DNA of 64,000 nucleotides from SHLQ01 sp964451305 (GCA_964451305.1 CAYVHV010000021.1:3708-67707), one strand, 5' to 3'. Shown: positions 9,498-18,631, numbered from the stretch's first letter. Notes: generated by a model from the letters alone, not told the origin. Program-made: numbers and translations.

Positions 9498-9589
9498 TAC
9501 TTCGTGTTTCGCTCACCGTATGCATGCAGTCGGAAGCAAATACGGGCCGCCGCCGGGTGGGTGATCCCGCTCTTTGAGCGCGTTCGTTG

Positions 9590-10924
9590 TCAGCGCAACA
9601 GAAGTTCTTCCGCGAGCACTTCGAGACCAGCCGACCGCGAACCTTTGACGAGCACCGCAACGTCGCCCGTTACCGGACCGATGCTGGACAGCAGGTCTGC
9701 GGTGCCTTCGAGTGGATCCACCCCGTAAAGGTCGGTGCCGACGGGGATGATCTCTGCTCCGACCGAGCGAGCTTCGGCAGCCACATCGAGGTGGTCATCG
9801 CCTTCGGTCTCACCGAGTTCGCCCATGTAACCAAGCACCGCGACCTTCCGACGGTGCGAAAGGCGCCCAAGCGAATCGAGAGCGGCCTTCATCGACGTCG
9901 GATTCGCGTTGTAGCTGTCGTTGATCACAAGCCCGCCGCTCACCGACCGCTGTACATCCATTCGCCACGGCGAGACCTCAACGGTGCGCAGTCCCGCTTC
10001 GACGGCTTCAATCGGCACTCCCATCCACAGCGCGGTGCCGACCGCTGCGGCAGTGTTCGTTGCCATGTGCGCGCCCCGCGTTGGCGGGCGAGCAACGATG
10101 CGGCCCCAATCGCTCGCAATCGTGAACGTTGCTCGCAGCTCGTCGTCGAGTTCGACAGACTCGATCCGTACGTTGCTATCGACTCGGTGACCAAACGTGA
10201 GCACCGGGGCACTCGTTCGTGATGCCATCGCCGCAACGAGCGGGTTGTCACCATTGAGTACGGCGAGACCATCGGCGGGAAGCGCCTCGACGAGCTCCCC
10301 TTTCGCACGAGCGATATTCTCGACCGATCCGAATTCGCCGGTGTGTGCTCCGACCACGGTGGTGATGATGCCAACCGTCGGCGATGCCATCTCGCAGAGT
10401 TCGGCGATGTGGCCAATGCCTCGAGCTCCCATCTCGATGACAGCGACTTCGGTGTCATCGGGAGCGTTGAGCAGCGTGAGTGGAACGCCGATCTCGTTGT
10501 TGAACGACTTGGCCGAATAGTGGGTCTTCATCGTTCGCGAGAGCGCTCCGGCGAGCAGGTCCTTGGTCGAGGTCTTTCCGACCGACCCGGTAATTCCGAC
10601 GACCGGCCCGTCGATCCTTGCCCGCGCAGCCTTGGAGAGATCTCGCATTCCGGCGTAGGTGTTCGCCACGAGAATCGCGGTGGCTTCACTGCTCGCTTCG
10701 GGAAGTGTGGCCTCTTCATGGGTCAGGTATGCGGCCGCACCATCGGCTAGCGCCCCACCGATGAACTCGTGGCCGTCACGTTCTGCGACGAGCGGCACGA
10801 ACAACTGACCGGGTTGGATGGTCCGACTGTCCTGATTGGTTCCGTCGATCGTGACCTCTGGGCCATGGACCGTGCCGTTGATGGCGTCTGCGATTTCTGA
10901 CGTAGTAAATCTCACGTGTGGCAA
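9590..10924 (-). CDS. murF: UDP-N-acetylmuramoyl-tripeptide--D-alanyl-D-alanine ligase
   Basis: Adds D-Ala-D-Ala to the UDP-MurNAc-tripeptide, the last cytoplasmic step of peptidoglycan precursor synthesis. It has the Mur ligase N-terminal domain, the ATP-binding loop GITGSVGKTSTK, the central motif around FNNEIGVPLTLL with IEMGARGIGHIAEL, and the C-terminal domain with INDSYNANPTSMKAAL. The 444-residue length is typical. A GTG at 10915 (VRFTTSEIADAI) may be the true start instead of TTG 10924. It is divergent from ddl, which makes the D-Ala-D-Ala substrate. Confidence 0.95.
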   Translation of the reverse strand: MPHVRFTTSEIADAINGTVHGPEVTIDGTNQDSRTIQPGQLFVPLVAERDGHEFIGGALADGAAAYLTHEEATLPEASSEATAILVANTYAGMRDLSKAARARIDGPVVGITGSVGKTSTKDLLAGALSRTMKTHYSAKSFNNEIGVPLTLLNAPDDTEVAVIEMGARGIGHIAELCEMASPTVGIITTVVGAHTGEFGSVENIARAKGELVEALPADGLAVLNGDNPLVAAMASRTSAPVLTFGHRVDSNVRIESVELDDELRATFTIASDWGRIVARPPTRGAHMATNTAAAVGTALWMGVPIEAVEAGLRTVEVSPWRMDVQRSVSGGLVINDSYNANPTSMKAALDSLGRLSHRRKVAVLGYMGELGETEGDDHLDVAAEARSVGAEIIPVGTDLYGVDPLEGTADLLSSIGPVTGDVAVLVKGSRSAGLEVLAEELLLR

Positions 10925-10958
10925 CGCTAGACGGGTTGGCTACTACTGTTGGCTATCC

Positions 10959-12035
10959 ATGGCGACATCCTCTGAAACCACCTCTCCAAACACCGACGAC
11001 GCGACGCCACGACTTCTTGTTTTGTTCGGCGGCCAGTCGGCAGAACACGACGTCTCGTGTGTCACCGCCAAGCATGTTCTCGACGCCGTTCGCTCCGATA
11101 GGTACGACATTGTTCCGATCGGAATCGAGCGCGATGGCAGCTGGAATATGGTTGCTGTCGATGCCGACGCCGAATCTCTCGACCCTTCCGGCCAGCCGAT
11201 CGACCCGTTTGGTTTGATGACCGAAACCGCCGCAGCCGGTGGCGTTGTTTTGTCCCTCCTCCACGGCCCGATGGGCGAGGACGGAACGCTCCAAGGCATG
11301 TGCGAACTCGCCAACATTGCCTATGTGGGTGCGGGGGTGCTGGGAAGTGCGCTGTCGATGGACAAGATCGCAGCGAAGCACGCCTTGTCATCAGCGGGTA
11401 TTCCTCAGGCCGCATGGTTTGGCTTCAACGCAGACGAGATCACCTCGGCAACGTCCACGAATCTGCTTCGCGAGCTCGGAAGCCCAGTCTTTGTGAAACC
11501 CGCCAACATGGGCTCATCAGTTGGTGTCAGCCGAGCCGAAACCGTCGAAGAACTCGACGCTGCCCTCGAACTCGCTGCGTCCTACGACGAGTGGATTGTG
11601 GTCGAGGAAGCCATCGTCGGACGCGAAATCGAGATTGCGGTGCTCGGCAACCGGACGCCACGCACGTCGCTGCCAGGCGAGATCGTTGCCGGCGCTGACT
11701 TCTACACCTACGAAGATAAGTATCACGACGGTGTAGCCAAGCTGCTTATCCCCGCACCGTTGGACGATTCAGAAATCGCCGAAATGCAGAAACTTGCGGT
11801 CGCTGCGTATCGAGCCCTTCGCGTAGATGGGCTAGCGCGAGCGGACTTCTTCTACGAACCGGAGGGCCGTGGGTGGCTCGTCAACGAGCTCAATACGTTG
11901 CCCGGGTTCACGCCGATCTCCATGTACCCCAAGATGTGGGAAGCCTCGGGCCTCAGCTACCCGGACCTCATCGACGAGCTCATCGATCTCGCCTACGAGC
12001 GCCACAACCGCCGAGTACGCAACACCGGCCACTAA
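10959..12035 (+). CDS. ddl: D-alanine--D-alanine ligase
   Basis: Makes D-Ala-D-Ala from two D-alanines and ATP, the substrate of the divergent MurF. The ATP-grasp protein has VLFGGQSAEHDVSCVTA at the N-terminus (catalytic Glu in the AEHDVS loop), LLHGPMGEDGTLQGM, VKPANMGSSVGVSRA and the C-terminal metal site LVNELNTLPGFTPISMYP. The ATG at 10959 gives 358 residues, which fits the family. The final E-x-N motif ends in NTLPGFT, typical for D-Ala-D-Ala rather than D-Ala-D-Lac ligases. A tandem repeat array starts 10 bases after the stop. Confidence 0.95.
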   Translation: MATSSETTSPNTDDATPRLLVLFGGQSAEHDVSCVTAKHVLDAVRSDRYDIVPIGIERDGSWNMVAVDADAESLDPSGQPIDPFGLMTETAAAGGVVLSLLHGPMGEDGTLQGMCELANIAYVGAGVLGSALSMDKIAAKHALSSAGIPQAAWFGFNADEITSATSTNLLRELGSPVFVKPANMGSSVGVSRAETVEELDAALELAASYDEWIVVEEAIVGREIEIAVLGNRTPRTSLPGEIVAGADFYTYEDKYHDGVAKLLIPAPLDDSEIAEMQKLAVAAYRALRVDGLARADFFYEPEGRGWLVNELNTLPGFTPISMYPKMWEASGLSYPDLIDELIDLAYERHNRRVRNTGH

Positions 12036-12090
12036 CACCCCAATGGGGACAGGCCCCATGACATTTCGTAACGGGGACAGGCCCCATGAC

Positions 12091-12190
12091 NNNNNNNNNN
12101 NNNNNNNNNNNNNNNNNNNNNNNNNNNNNNNNNNNNNNNNNNNNNNNNNNNNNNNNNNNNNNNNNNNNNNNNNNNNNNNNNNNNNNNNNN
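12091..12190. other. Assembly gap (100 N)
   Basis: Exactly 100 N inside the 28-bp tandem array. The last 18 bases before it and the first 18 after it are identical repeat sequence, so the size is a placeholder. Confidence 0.95.
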
Positions 12191-12218
12191 GGGGACAGGC
12201 CCCATGACATTTCGTAAC

Positions 12219-12318
12219 NNNNNNNNNNNNNNNNNNNNNNNNNNNNNNNNNNNNNNNNNNNNNNNNNNNNNNNNNNNNNNNNNNNNNNNNNNNNNNNNNN
12301 NNNNNNNNNNNNNNNNNN
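12219..12318. other. Assembly gap (100 N)
   Basis: A second run of exactly 100 N inside the same tandem array. The unit to the left has the ATTTCGTAAC tail and the unit to the right the GTTTTGTAAC tail, so the switch between the two subtypes lies within this gap. Confidence 0.95.
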
Positions 12319-12429
12319 GGGGACAGGCCCCATGACGTTTTGTAACGGGGACAGGCCCCATGACGTTTTGTAACGGGGACAGGCCCCATGACGTTTTGTA
12401 ATGGGGCCTGTCCCCATGAACTTTTCGGT

Positions 12430-12816
12430 TTAGGCGATTGCTTGGTCGCTGTTGCGCCAGTTGTTGAAGTCGATCGCGTCGAAGACCAACGAAATGACGT
12501 CGGTGATGAGCAGCACGACAAGAAACACTGCGTGAGCGCCGGTTGTGCCTTGCACCAGTGTGATCACGATCAGCCCGAGAAGCAGAGGCCACGCGACCAG
12601 GTGCGGTAACGCCATGAGGTCGGACATCCCTCGGGCCTTGATCATGATCGGAAGGTTGGGCGCAATGCCGGCGAGCATCAAAAGGAAAAGCCAGAGACCA
12701 TTTCGTTCTGAGATGAAGAACACCGTCGCGATGTTCACTGGAGCGAGCCATCCGCTCACCCAGATCTGAACCCAGAGCGGCAGGTCTCGATAGCTCGCCC
12801 AAATATCTCGAATCAC
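12430..12816 (-). CDS. Small integral membrane protein
   Basis: A 128-residue protein with about four hydrophobic helices (VNIATVFFI, LWLFLLMLAGIAPNL, AWPLLLGLIVITLVQG, AVFLVVLLITDVISLVF) joined by short loops. No catalytic motif is seen and I do not recognise the family with certainty. It ends in the cytoplasmic-looking sequence DFNNWRNSDQAIA. It starts 4 bases after the stop of the TPM protein gene, so it is probably the last gene of the minus-strand unit 15558 to 12430. Confidence 0.75.
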   Translation of the reverse strand: MIRDIWASYRDLPLWVQIWVSGWLAPVNIATVFFISERNGLWLFLLMLAGIAPNLPIMIKARGMSDLMALPHLVAWPLLLGLIVITLVQGTTGAHAVFLVVLLITDVISLVFDAIDFNNWRNSDQAIA

Positions 12817-12819
12817 CGA

Positions 12820-15024
12820 CTAGAACTTACCGCGGCGACCACCGGAGCGACGCGAGCTCGACCGTGCCCGGCTTCGAGATCTGCTCCGAGAGCTGCTTCG
12901 TGAACGGCTACGACTGCGCGTGCTGCTACTCCGATAGCCGCGCCGCCCGCTTCCAGCTCCGAGGACGACTCCACCTCCGCTGTTTCGACGTTGCCGATTT
13001 TGCGCTGTGGTGTAGATCTGGTCGGCGATGTTCGCAATTCGTTGGCTCTCCGACAAGACCCGCTCTGGATCGGTTTGCACGTGCGATGACATCGAGGCGA
13101 ATTCGGCTCGCAGACGGTCGACTTCGCCCTGGGCGTTCTTCGACTGACGCCCCGAAAACACGTGACTATCAACATGCCGATCGGCTCGGTCGATCGCGTT
13201 CTGAGCGGCGCGCATCTGGGTGACGGCTGCATTTCGCACCCGCTCTCGTTCATCGACTCGCGCCTTAAACGTTGCGAGCTTTGTGTCGACCTCTTCACCG
13301 ATGTCTTCAGCGAGCGCAATCGCGAGCAACGAATCGGGTGGAGACTGGCCAAGTGCTGCTTCAGCCTCGGCGAGATCCTCGGCCACTTCTCGAGCAAACT
13401 CGTGGGCTGGAGGCGCCAGATCGAGTTTCTTCGCACTCACGAAGTCGTTCAGCACCTGGACTTCAGCACGTGCTTCAGCCACGGCCTCTGGAGCGTCTCG
13501 CAATGCAGCGGCGAGATCGACGTCGAGCTCATCGAGTTCGTCGAGAAGCTCATCGGCCAAATCGACCGCAACATCTGCAGCGTCGAGGTCGGCAGTCACG
13601 TCGCGAAGAACCCCGACACTCCGAGGGATATCGCCGATGTTGTTCGCCGACACGAGATGTTGTTGTGCTCGCTCGAGCTGCTTGGCGGCCTCCGCCGGAT
13701 GCTGAAGAAAGTCATCGAAAGAGTCGAGCGAGTGGGCGAGCTTCCAACGGTCGATCATCTCCCCCGCGGCTGCAACACGATGGAGCTGGCCGTCGGCTTC
13801 GCTACCCACGGTGCTTCGACGTAGCGCTGCGGCATCTCGACGTTCATCGAGCTGTTCGAGATCCGTCGCGATCGAATCCGCTTCGGTCACCAGCGGTGCA
13901 AGCGTTGGACGCAGCGTGTCGACATCGAGTCGAAGCGCGAATGCGTCGATGCGCCCCAACGCGGCGTCGAGCTGGTCGAGTCGTTGATCGGCAGCGGCGA
14001 CATCCCAGCCTTCAGCGGATCGAGTGACAGCAGCGGCACGACCGGCGGCGATTCGGCCCGTTCCATGTGTATGAAGCGTTGCGAGCTCCTCCACCGATCC
14101 GTCGAACTCGGCGAGGGTTGTTTCGAATGCCTGGAGGTCGGCCGCGTTCTCTTTGGCGATCGTCGCTGCTGCCGCCACATGGCTAAAGGCCTGCGACTGT
14201 GCTGCATCATCGAGCTCGGCAACAGCTGTGCCGTCGAGTTCAGACACTGGGGACCACGCGTCGTAGAGGCGACGCGAAGCAACAGCAGCGTCGTTCTGTG
14301 CTTGTTCGAGCCGTTCCAAACTCACTCCGGTCAGCCGCCCACCGAGTAGCGACGCCGATTGTTCGGCGTCGTACCAGCGCGCCTGAACCTCGGTGACCTC
14401 GCTCGACGCTGCGTCATAGCGAGCCGCGGCCTCAGCCTTCTCCCGTTGGTTCTTGCGGCGAACAGCAGCGACCCCAGCGCCGGCCCCGCCGATTCCTGCA
14501 GCAACACCAACCCCACCAACAACCCATCCCAAGGTATTTGATGGCTCGGTTGCAAGACCGTCGACAGCTTCATCGACTCCAGCGGATAGACCCTGGCCAA
14601 AGTCCCCGTTTTGAAACCATGCCGCCATCCGCTCGAAGATGGCGTCGACATCGTCGTCGAGGCGATTCCGGAGGTTCTCGCCGTAGACGACGTTGAAGTC
14701 TCGGGTTTCGACCGAGACGGCAAGGACGACCGTGTCGTTCGCGACTTCTCCGGGAACGATGTACGCACCGGGACAATTGGCGAACGATGCCGCATCGAGG
14801 TCTTGGCCTGCTGCGAGCGTGTCGATAGCGAAAACGTGAAAGTCGATGCCGGTTTCGGCCTCGGCATCTGCAATCGCGCTGCGAAGACCATCGGGGTCCG
14901 CAACGCCGTACAAGTCGATCAGATCATCGCAGCTATCGGCCTGAGCCCCCACGGGAACAGAAGGGGCAAGCACCGCCCCGGCACAGAGAGAAATGGCCGC
15001 CATCGTGCGGAAAATTCGTTGCAT
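12820..15024 (-). CDS. Secreted/membrane TPM-domain protein with long helical region and Arg/Ser-rich tail
   Basis: A 734-residue protein. Residues 1-29 are a signal peptide ending at VGAQA. A TPM domain (about 30-165, with VANDTVVLAVSVETRDFNVVYG) follows, then a transmembrane helix rich in Gly/Ala/Val (about 165-192) and a 480-residue Ala/Glu/Asp-rich, largely helical region. The tail is low-complexity (SRSRSRSSSRSRS...) and very basic. Residues about 212-310 match the small protein at 15124 (shared ARW[YF]D, GG, SR.LY[DE]AW.PVS). TPM domains occur in proteins linked to photosystem repair and in envelope proteins, but the role here is unknown. The cytoplasmic basic tail could bind acidic lipid or nucleic acid. 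Confidence 0.75.
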   Translation of the reverse strand: MQRIFRTMAAISLCAGAVLAPSVPVGAQADSCDDLIDLYGVADPDGLRSAIADAEAETGIDFHVFAIDTLAAGQDLDAASFANCPGAYIVPGEVANDTVVLAVSVETRDFNVVYGENLRNRLDDDVDAIFERMAAWFQNGDFGQGLSAGVDEAVDGLATEPSNTLGWVVGGVGVAAGIGGAGAGVAAVRRKNQREKAEAAARYDAASSEVTEVQARWYDAEQSASLLGGRLTGVSLERLEQAQNDAAVASRRLYDAWSPVSELDGTAVAELDDAAQSQAFSHVAAAATIAKENAADLQAFETTLAEFDGSVEELATLHTHGTGRIAAGRAAAVTRSAEGWDVAAADQRLDQLDAALGRIDAFALRLDVDTLRPTLAPLVTEADSIATDLEQLDERRDAAALRRSTVGSEADGQLHRVAAAGEMIDRWKLAHSLDSFDDFLQHPAEAAKQLERAQQHLVSANNIGDIPRSVGVLRDVTADLDAADVAVDLADELLDELDELDVDLAAALRDAPEAVAEARAEVQVLNDFVSAKKLDLAPPAHEFAREVAEDLAEAEAALGQSPPDSLLAIALAEDIGEEVDTKLATFKARVDERERVRNAAVTQMRAAQNAIDRADRHVDSHVFSGRQSKNAQGEVDRLRAEFASMSSHVQTDPERVLSESQRIANIADQIYTTAQNRQRRNSGGGVVLGAGSGRRGYRSSSTRSRSRSRSSSRSRSRSRARSSSRRSGGRRGKF

Positions 15025-15123
15025 TCTCCGACCCTAGCCAACGAGCAATCTCAACCCGAAGTAGGAGGACGTTGGGATCGTTCTCGAATGGCGATTGTTC
15101 GAGCGGTTCTGCACCGCACGTTG

Positions 15124-15558
15124 TCACCGGTGAGCGTCGAGAAGCTTTTCGAGGGCGTCGAGATCTTCGTCGAAGCGAGCGACGATTGCGAGCGCCTTGT
15201 GCTTGTGTTGGGTGACGGTCATTCTCGATTCGTCGTTGAACGACGCCACATCGTCGCTGTCGACGTCGCTGACCGGGAGCCACGCTTCGTAGAGCGAACG
15301 AGAGGTTTCGCGTGCTTTTGCTTCGGCTCGGTCGACCGCGTCACGTTCTTCGCCCATGAGGCCACCGGCGATGATCGGCGTCTCGATCTGCAGGTCGAAC
15401 CATCGGGCTTGAGCAGCCGAGACTTTCTCGGCCGCGTCATCGAATTTGTCGACCGCTGCGCGAGTGTTCCCTTTGTTGGTGCGTCGGCGTGTCTTGACCC
15501 ACATGCCACCCATTCCAGCTCCGAAGATCCCGCCGGCGAGGAGAAGCAATTCGATCAT
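15124..15558 (-). CDS. Small membrane protein paralogous to part of the adjacent TPM protein
   Basis: A 144-residue protein with an N-terminal hydrophobic helix (IELLLLAGGIFGAGMGGMWV) followed by a basic stretch (KTRRRTNKG) and a helical domain. Residues about 50-140 align with the region after the membrane helix of the TPM protein at 12820: both contain ARW[FY]D, a GG pair, SR.LYEAWLPVSD/SR.LYDAWSPVSE and a matching downstream helix. The ATG at 15558 overlaps the stop of the TetR gene (ATGA), and the gene is 99 bases upstream of the TPM gene, suggesting one operon. Function unknown. Confidence 0.7.
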   Translation of the reverse strand: MIELLLLAGGIFGAGMGGMWVKTRRRTNKGNTRAAVDKFDDAAEKVSAAQARWFDLQIETPIIAGGLMGEERDAVDRAEAKARETSRSLYEAWLPVSDVDSDDVASFNDESRMTVTQHKHKALAIVARFDEDLDALEKLLDAHR

Positions 15559-16187
15559 GGTGCAACCTTGGCGATAGCGGGCTGTGGGATAAGCGCCGCC
15601 TCGAGAAAACGCAGCAGTTCGGCGCGGCGCTCGGCGAGCGTTCGCAGACTTGGTTCAACACCCATTGCTCTCATCACCTCTACTTCGGTCGCAACACCCA
15701 TGATGGTTGAGTACAAGGAGAACAGGAGAAGACGGGCGTTGTTTCCAGCGACCCGACCTTCGGCGAGGGCGACTTCGAGCGAGCGCTGGGCCGCATCGAT
15801 GTGCATCGACAGACGTCCGGTCAGTTGTATGGCGACGCTCGATCCGGGTCGAGAGGCTTCGCGGAGGAGACCGAGCAGCGCCGGGCGTTGAAGCGCAAGA
15901 CGAAAGACGACGCGCACGGCGCTCTCCACCTGTGCGAGAACATCGTTTGGATCGACCCCTTCGACCTCGGAGTCGAGCTCGGCCATGAACTCGGTCGCGG
16001 CCTCATCGACGACAGCTTGGAAAAGGATTTGCTTGGAGTTGAAGTGGTAGAGAATCGATTGTTTGGCAATGTCGAGGTCTCGTGCGAGCGCGTCGAGCGA
16101 GGTGCCGTCGACGCCGGTCGTTCCGAACGACTGGAGCGCCGTTGAAAGAATGCGCTGTCGGGTGCTCACCACGATGATCCTAGTCAA
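15555..16187 (-). CDS. TetR-family transcriptional regulator
   Basis: A 210-residue regulator. The N-terminal helix-turn-helix (about 10-58) contains ILSTALQSFGTTGVDGTSLDALARDL and the typical IAKQSILYHFNSK recognition segment; the rest is a ligand-binding helical bundle. The start could be ATG 16187 or GTG 16169. It faces the acyl reductase operon across 53 bases that contain a perfect 24-bp palindrome at 16196-16219, which is almost certainly its operator and would control both directions. An acyl-CoA or fatty-acid-like ligand is a reasonable guess from the neighbours. Its stop overlaps the next gene on the same strand. Confidence 0.9.
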   Translation of the reverse strand: MTRIIVVSTRQRILSTALQSFGTTGVDGTSLDALARDLDIAKQSILYHFNSKQILFQAVVDEAATEFMAELDSEVEGVDPNDVLAQVESAVRVVFRLALQRPALLGLLREASRPGSSVAIQLTGRLSMHIDAAQRSLEVALAEGRVAGNNARLLLFSLYSTIMGVATEVEVMRAMGVEPSLRTLAERRAELLRFLEAALIPQPAIAKVAP

Positions 16188-16195
16188 CAGGCTTT

Positions 16196-16219
16196 GTTCT
16201 CTACCAATTGGTAGAGAAC
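16196..16219. promoter_or_regulatory. 24-bp perfect palindrome, probable TetR operator
   Basis: The half-site GTTCTCTACCAA is followed directly by its exact reverse complement, TTGGTAGAGAAC. It lies between the TetR start (16187) and the acyl reductase start (16241), the usual place for a TetR-family operator controlling a divergent pair. Confidence 0.88.
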
Positions 16220-16240
16220 GGCGATCTACTGATAGAACAC

Positions 16241-18631
16241 ATGCTTGTGATACCTGAACAACTAGCGGGAAAGCGCGTTGCGGTCACCGGGTCCACCGGT
16301 TTCCTCGGGACAGCGCTCGTCGAACGACTCGTTCGATCGGTCCCCGATTGTGAACTCATCCTGCTCGTCCGCCCTGGCCGACGAGGCGCCCAAGCTCGCG
16401 TCACCCGCGATGTCTTGAAGAACGATGCCTTCAACGGACTCCGAAACGAGATGGGCAAGGACGCCTTCAACGAGTACTGCGAACGCCGCGTCACCGCCGT
16501 TGCCGGCGATGTTGGAACCGACGGCCTGGGACTATCCGGCGAAGACCTCGAGACCTGGCTGACCGCGGACGTCATCATTCACTCAGCCGCAACGGTTTCG
16601 TTCGACTCGCCGCTCGACACTGCGGTCGAGGTCAACCTGCTCGGACCGCAACGGATCGCGAACCTGTGCAACGAACACAGCGTCACGCCTCACCTCGTTG
16701 CAGTATCCACCTGCTACGTCGCTGGAAGCCGTCGAGGCTCAGCGCCAGAGCAGTTGGTCGACGAGAGCCCGTTCTTCGTCGATGTCGACTGGCGCCGCGA
16801 GGTCGATGCTGCACGCCGCAGCCGACTCGACGAGGAAACCGCAAGCCGTCAACCTGCGCGCCTCTCGCAGTTTCGCTCCGAGGCGCAACGAGAACTCGGC
16901 GCTGTTGGAACGCCAGCGCTCGCCGCAAAGACCGAAACCCTCCGCCAAGCATGGGTCACTACCCAGATGGTCGAGAACGGTCGGGCCAGAGCGTCCTCAC
17001 TTGGCTTTCCTGATGCATACGCCTACACCAAAGCTCTCGGAGAACTCGCTCTCGTGGAACGCCGCGAAGATGTTCCGGTGTCGATCGTCCGACCATCGAT
17101 TATCGAGTCGGCGTGGTCCGAGCCAGTGCCCGGTTGGATTCGCGGTTTCCGAATGGCCGAACCGGTCATCATCTCGTACGCCCGTGGCCTGTTGAGCGAA
17201 TTCCCTGGAGTGCCCGAAGGCGTTGTCGACGTCATCCCGGTCGACATGGTCGTCGCGGCGATCGTCGCTGTTGCCGCCCGTGGCCCCAAGGACGACGGCC
17301 CCGACGTCACCCAAGTAGCTTCGGGCAGCGCGAACCCGTTGCGCTATAAGAACTTGGTCGACTACGCAGAAGATTGGTTCACGCGGAACCCGATCTATGA
17401 CGAGCTCGGCCAGCCAATCGCTGTCGCTGCATGGCAGTTCCCCGGACGTGGCCGCGTCGAACGTCAACTCGTCCGGGCGCGGACCAGCCTCGAACGGGCC
17501 GACCAAGTGCTCGAGAAGCTTCCGTTGCGCGGACGCACCGCGGCATACGCAATGGAACTTCAAGCCCGCAAAGAACTCCTCGACCAGGCGTCGGGGTACG
17601 TCGAGCTCTACGGCGCGTACGCGGAATGTGAAGCGCTATACGGCGTCGGCAACCTCCTCGAACTCTGGAATGAACTGTCCGAACAGGATCAGGCCGACTT
17701 CGGCTTCGACCCTCGGATTGTCGACTGGAAGCACTACGTCCAGAACGTCCACCTTCCGTCGGTCGTACGCCAAGCCCGCGCTAAGACCACACCGGGCAAA
17801 AAGATCGGACCGAGCCGGTCGACTCGATTGCGCGAACAGGTGCTCTCCCCCGATCGCCAGATGGCGGTCTTTGACTTGGAGAACACGATCATTGCATCGA
17901 ACGTCGTGACTTCGTTCGCCTGGCTGGCTACCCGGAACCTGTCGCCGCGCGATCGCATGGTCTTTGCTGCCAAGGCGCTCTCACAAGGGCCGGGTTGGCT
18001 CGCGCTCGACCGCAAGGACCGCAGCGATTTCCTTCGAAGCTTCTATCGCAACTACCGCGGTGCCGAAGTCGACCAGATTGAAGCGGATGCGCAGGAGCTC
18101 CTGAGCGACTATCTGCTGACCAAGTCGTTCCCGGCTGCGATACGTCGGGTTCGGGCGCATCGAGCACTCGGTCACAAGACGCTGTTGATCACCGGTGCGC
18201 TCGACTTCGTCATCGAGCCCCTCCGCCCGCTGTTCGACGACATCATCTCCGCGGAGATGGGTTCGGTCAACGGCCGGTACACCGGCGGAATGACGAGGGT
18301 CCCACCGACGGCGGAGAACCGGTATCAGGCCCTCGCCGACTACGCGAGTGCCCACGGCATCGATCTTCGAGAATCCGTGGCCTACGCCGACTCGAGCAGC
18401 GACCTACCCATGCTCGAAGCCGTGGGCTTCCCGGTGGCGGTCAACCCCGAGACAAAGCTCGCCAGCATCGCCCGCAAACGCGGGTGGCTGGTCGAGGACT
18501 TCCAGAAACAATCCGGCACACCGAGCCGACCTATCCCCCTCGCTCCACGAACAGGCGCACTCGCCGAACCCGTGCTGAGCGCAATGATGAACCGCAGCCC
18601 TGGTGTTGCTGAGGAGAAGACCCGACGATGA
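16241..18631 (+). CDS. Fatty acyl reductase (extended SDR) fused to HAD-IB phosphatase-like domain
   Basis: A 796-residue fusion. The N-terminal part is a NAD-binding-4 / fatty acyl-CoA reductase domain: VTGSTGFLGTALVERL near residue 15, ADVIIHSAATVSFD, STCYVAG, and the catalytic Y260-x3-K264 (YAYTK). A linker leads to a HAD-IB domain from residue 541. There the usual DxDxT nucleophile motif reads D545-L-E547-N-T, so the second acid is Glu. LLITGALDFVIEPL (motif II) and YADSSSDLPMLEAVG (motif IV) are intact. Acyl reductases make fatty aldehydes or alcohols; the HAD half may act on a phosphate ester. ATG 16241 is used because the longer frame begins inside the operator. It overlaps the next gene by ATGA. 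Confidence 0.85.
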   Translation: MLVIPEQLAGKRVAVTGSTGFLGTALVERLVRSVPDCELILLVRPGRRGAQARVTRDVLKNDAFNGLRNEMGKDAFNEYCERRVTAVAGDVGTDGLGLSGEDLETWLTADVIIHSAATVSFDSPLDTAVEVNLLGPQRIANLCNEHSVTPHLVAVSTCYVAGSRRGSAPEQLVDESPFFVDVDWRREVDAARRSRLDEETASRQPARLSQFRSEAQRELGAVGTPALAAKTETLRQAWVTTQMVENGRARASSLGFPDAYAYTKALGELALVERREDVPVSIVRPSIIESAWSEPVPGWIRGFRMAEPVIISYARGLLSEFPGVPEGVVDVIPVDMVVAAIVAVAARGPKDDGPDVTQVASGSANPLRYKNLVDYAEDWFTRNPIYDELGQPIAVAAWQFPGRGRVERQLVRARTSLERADQVLEKLPLRGRTAAYAMELQARKELLDQASGYVELYGAYAECEALYGVGNLLELWNELSEQDQADFGFDPRIVDWKHYVQNVHLPSVVRQARAKTTPGKKIGPSRSTRLREQVLSPDRQMAVFDLENTIIASNVVTSFAWLATRNLSPRDRMVFAAKALSQGPGWLALDRKDRSDFLRSFYRNYRGAEVDQIEADAQELLSDYLLTKSFPAAIRRVRAHRALGHKTLLITGALDFVIEPLRPLFDDIISAEMGSVNGRYTGGMTRVPPTAENRYQALADYASAHGIDLRESVAYADSSSDLPMLEAVGFPVAVNPETKLASIARKRGWLVEDFQKQSGTPSRPIPLAPRTGALAEPVLSAMMNRSPGVAEEKTRR

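Larger units (their letters stand above)
12045..12416. repeat. 28-bp tandem repeat array with terminal inverted copy
   Basis: This fills the 395-base gap between ddl and the next gene. At least six direct copies of a 28-bp unit are visible, at 12045, 12073 (cut by a gap), 12191, 12319, 12347 and 12375. Each begins GGGGACAGGCCCCATGAC and ends in ATTTCGTAAC (left copies) or GTTTTGTAAC (right copies). TGGGG-ACAGG-CCCCA can fold as a small hairpin in each unit. The array ends at 12402-12416 with an inverted core, TGGGGCCTGTCCCCA. Two 100-N gaps interrupt it, so the true copy number is unknown. No spacers are present. Confidence 0.9.

Noticed and set aside
12045..12416. CRISPR array at the 28-bp repeats
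   Set aside because: The units are directly adjacent with no unique spacers, and no cas gene is present.
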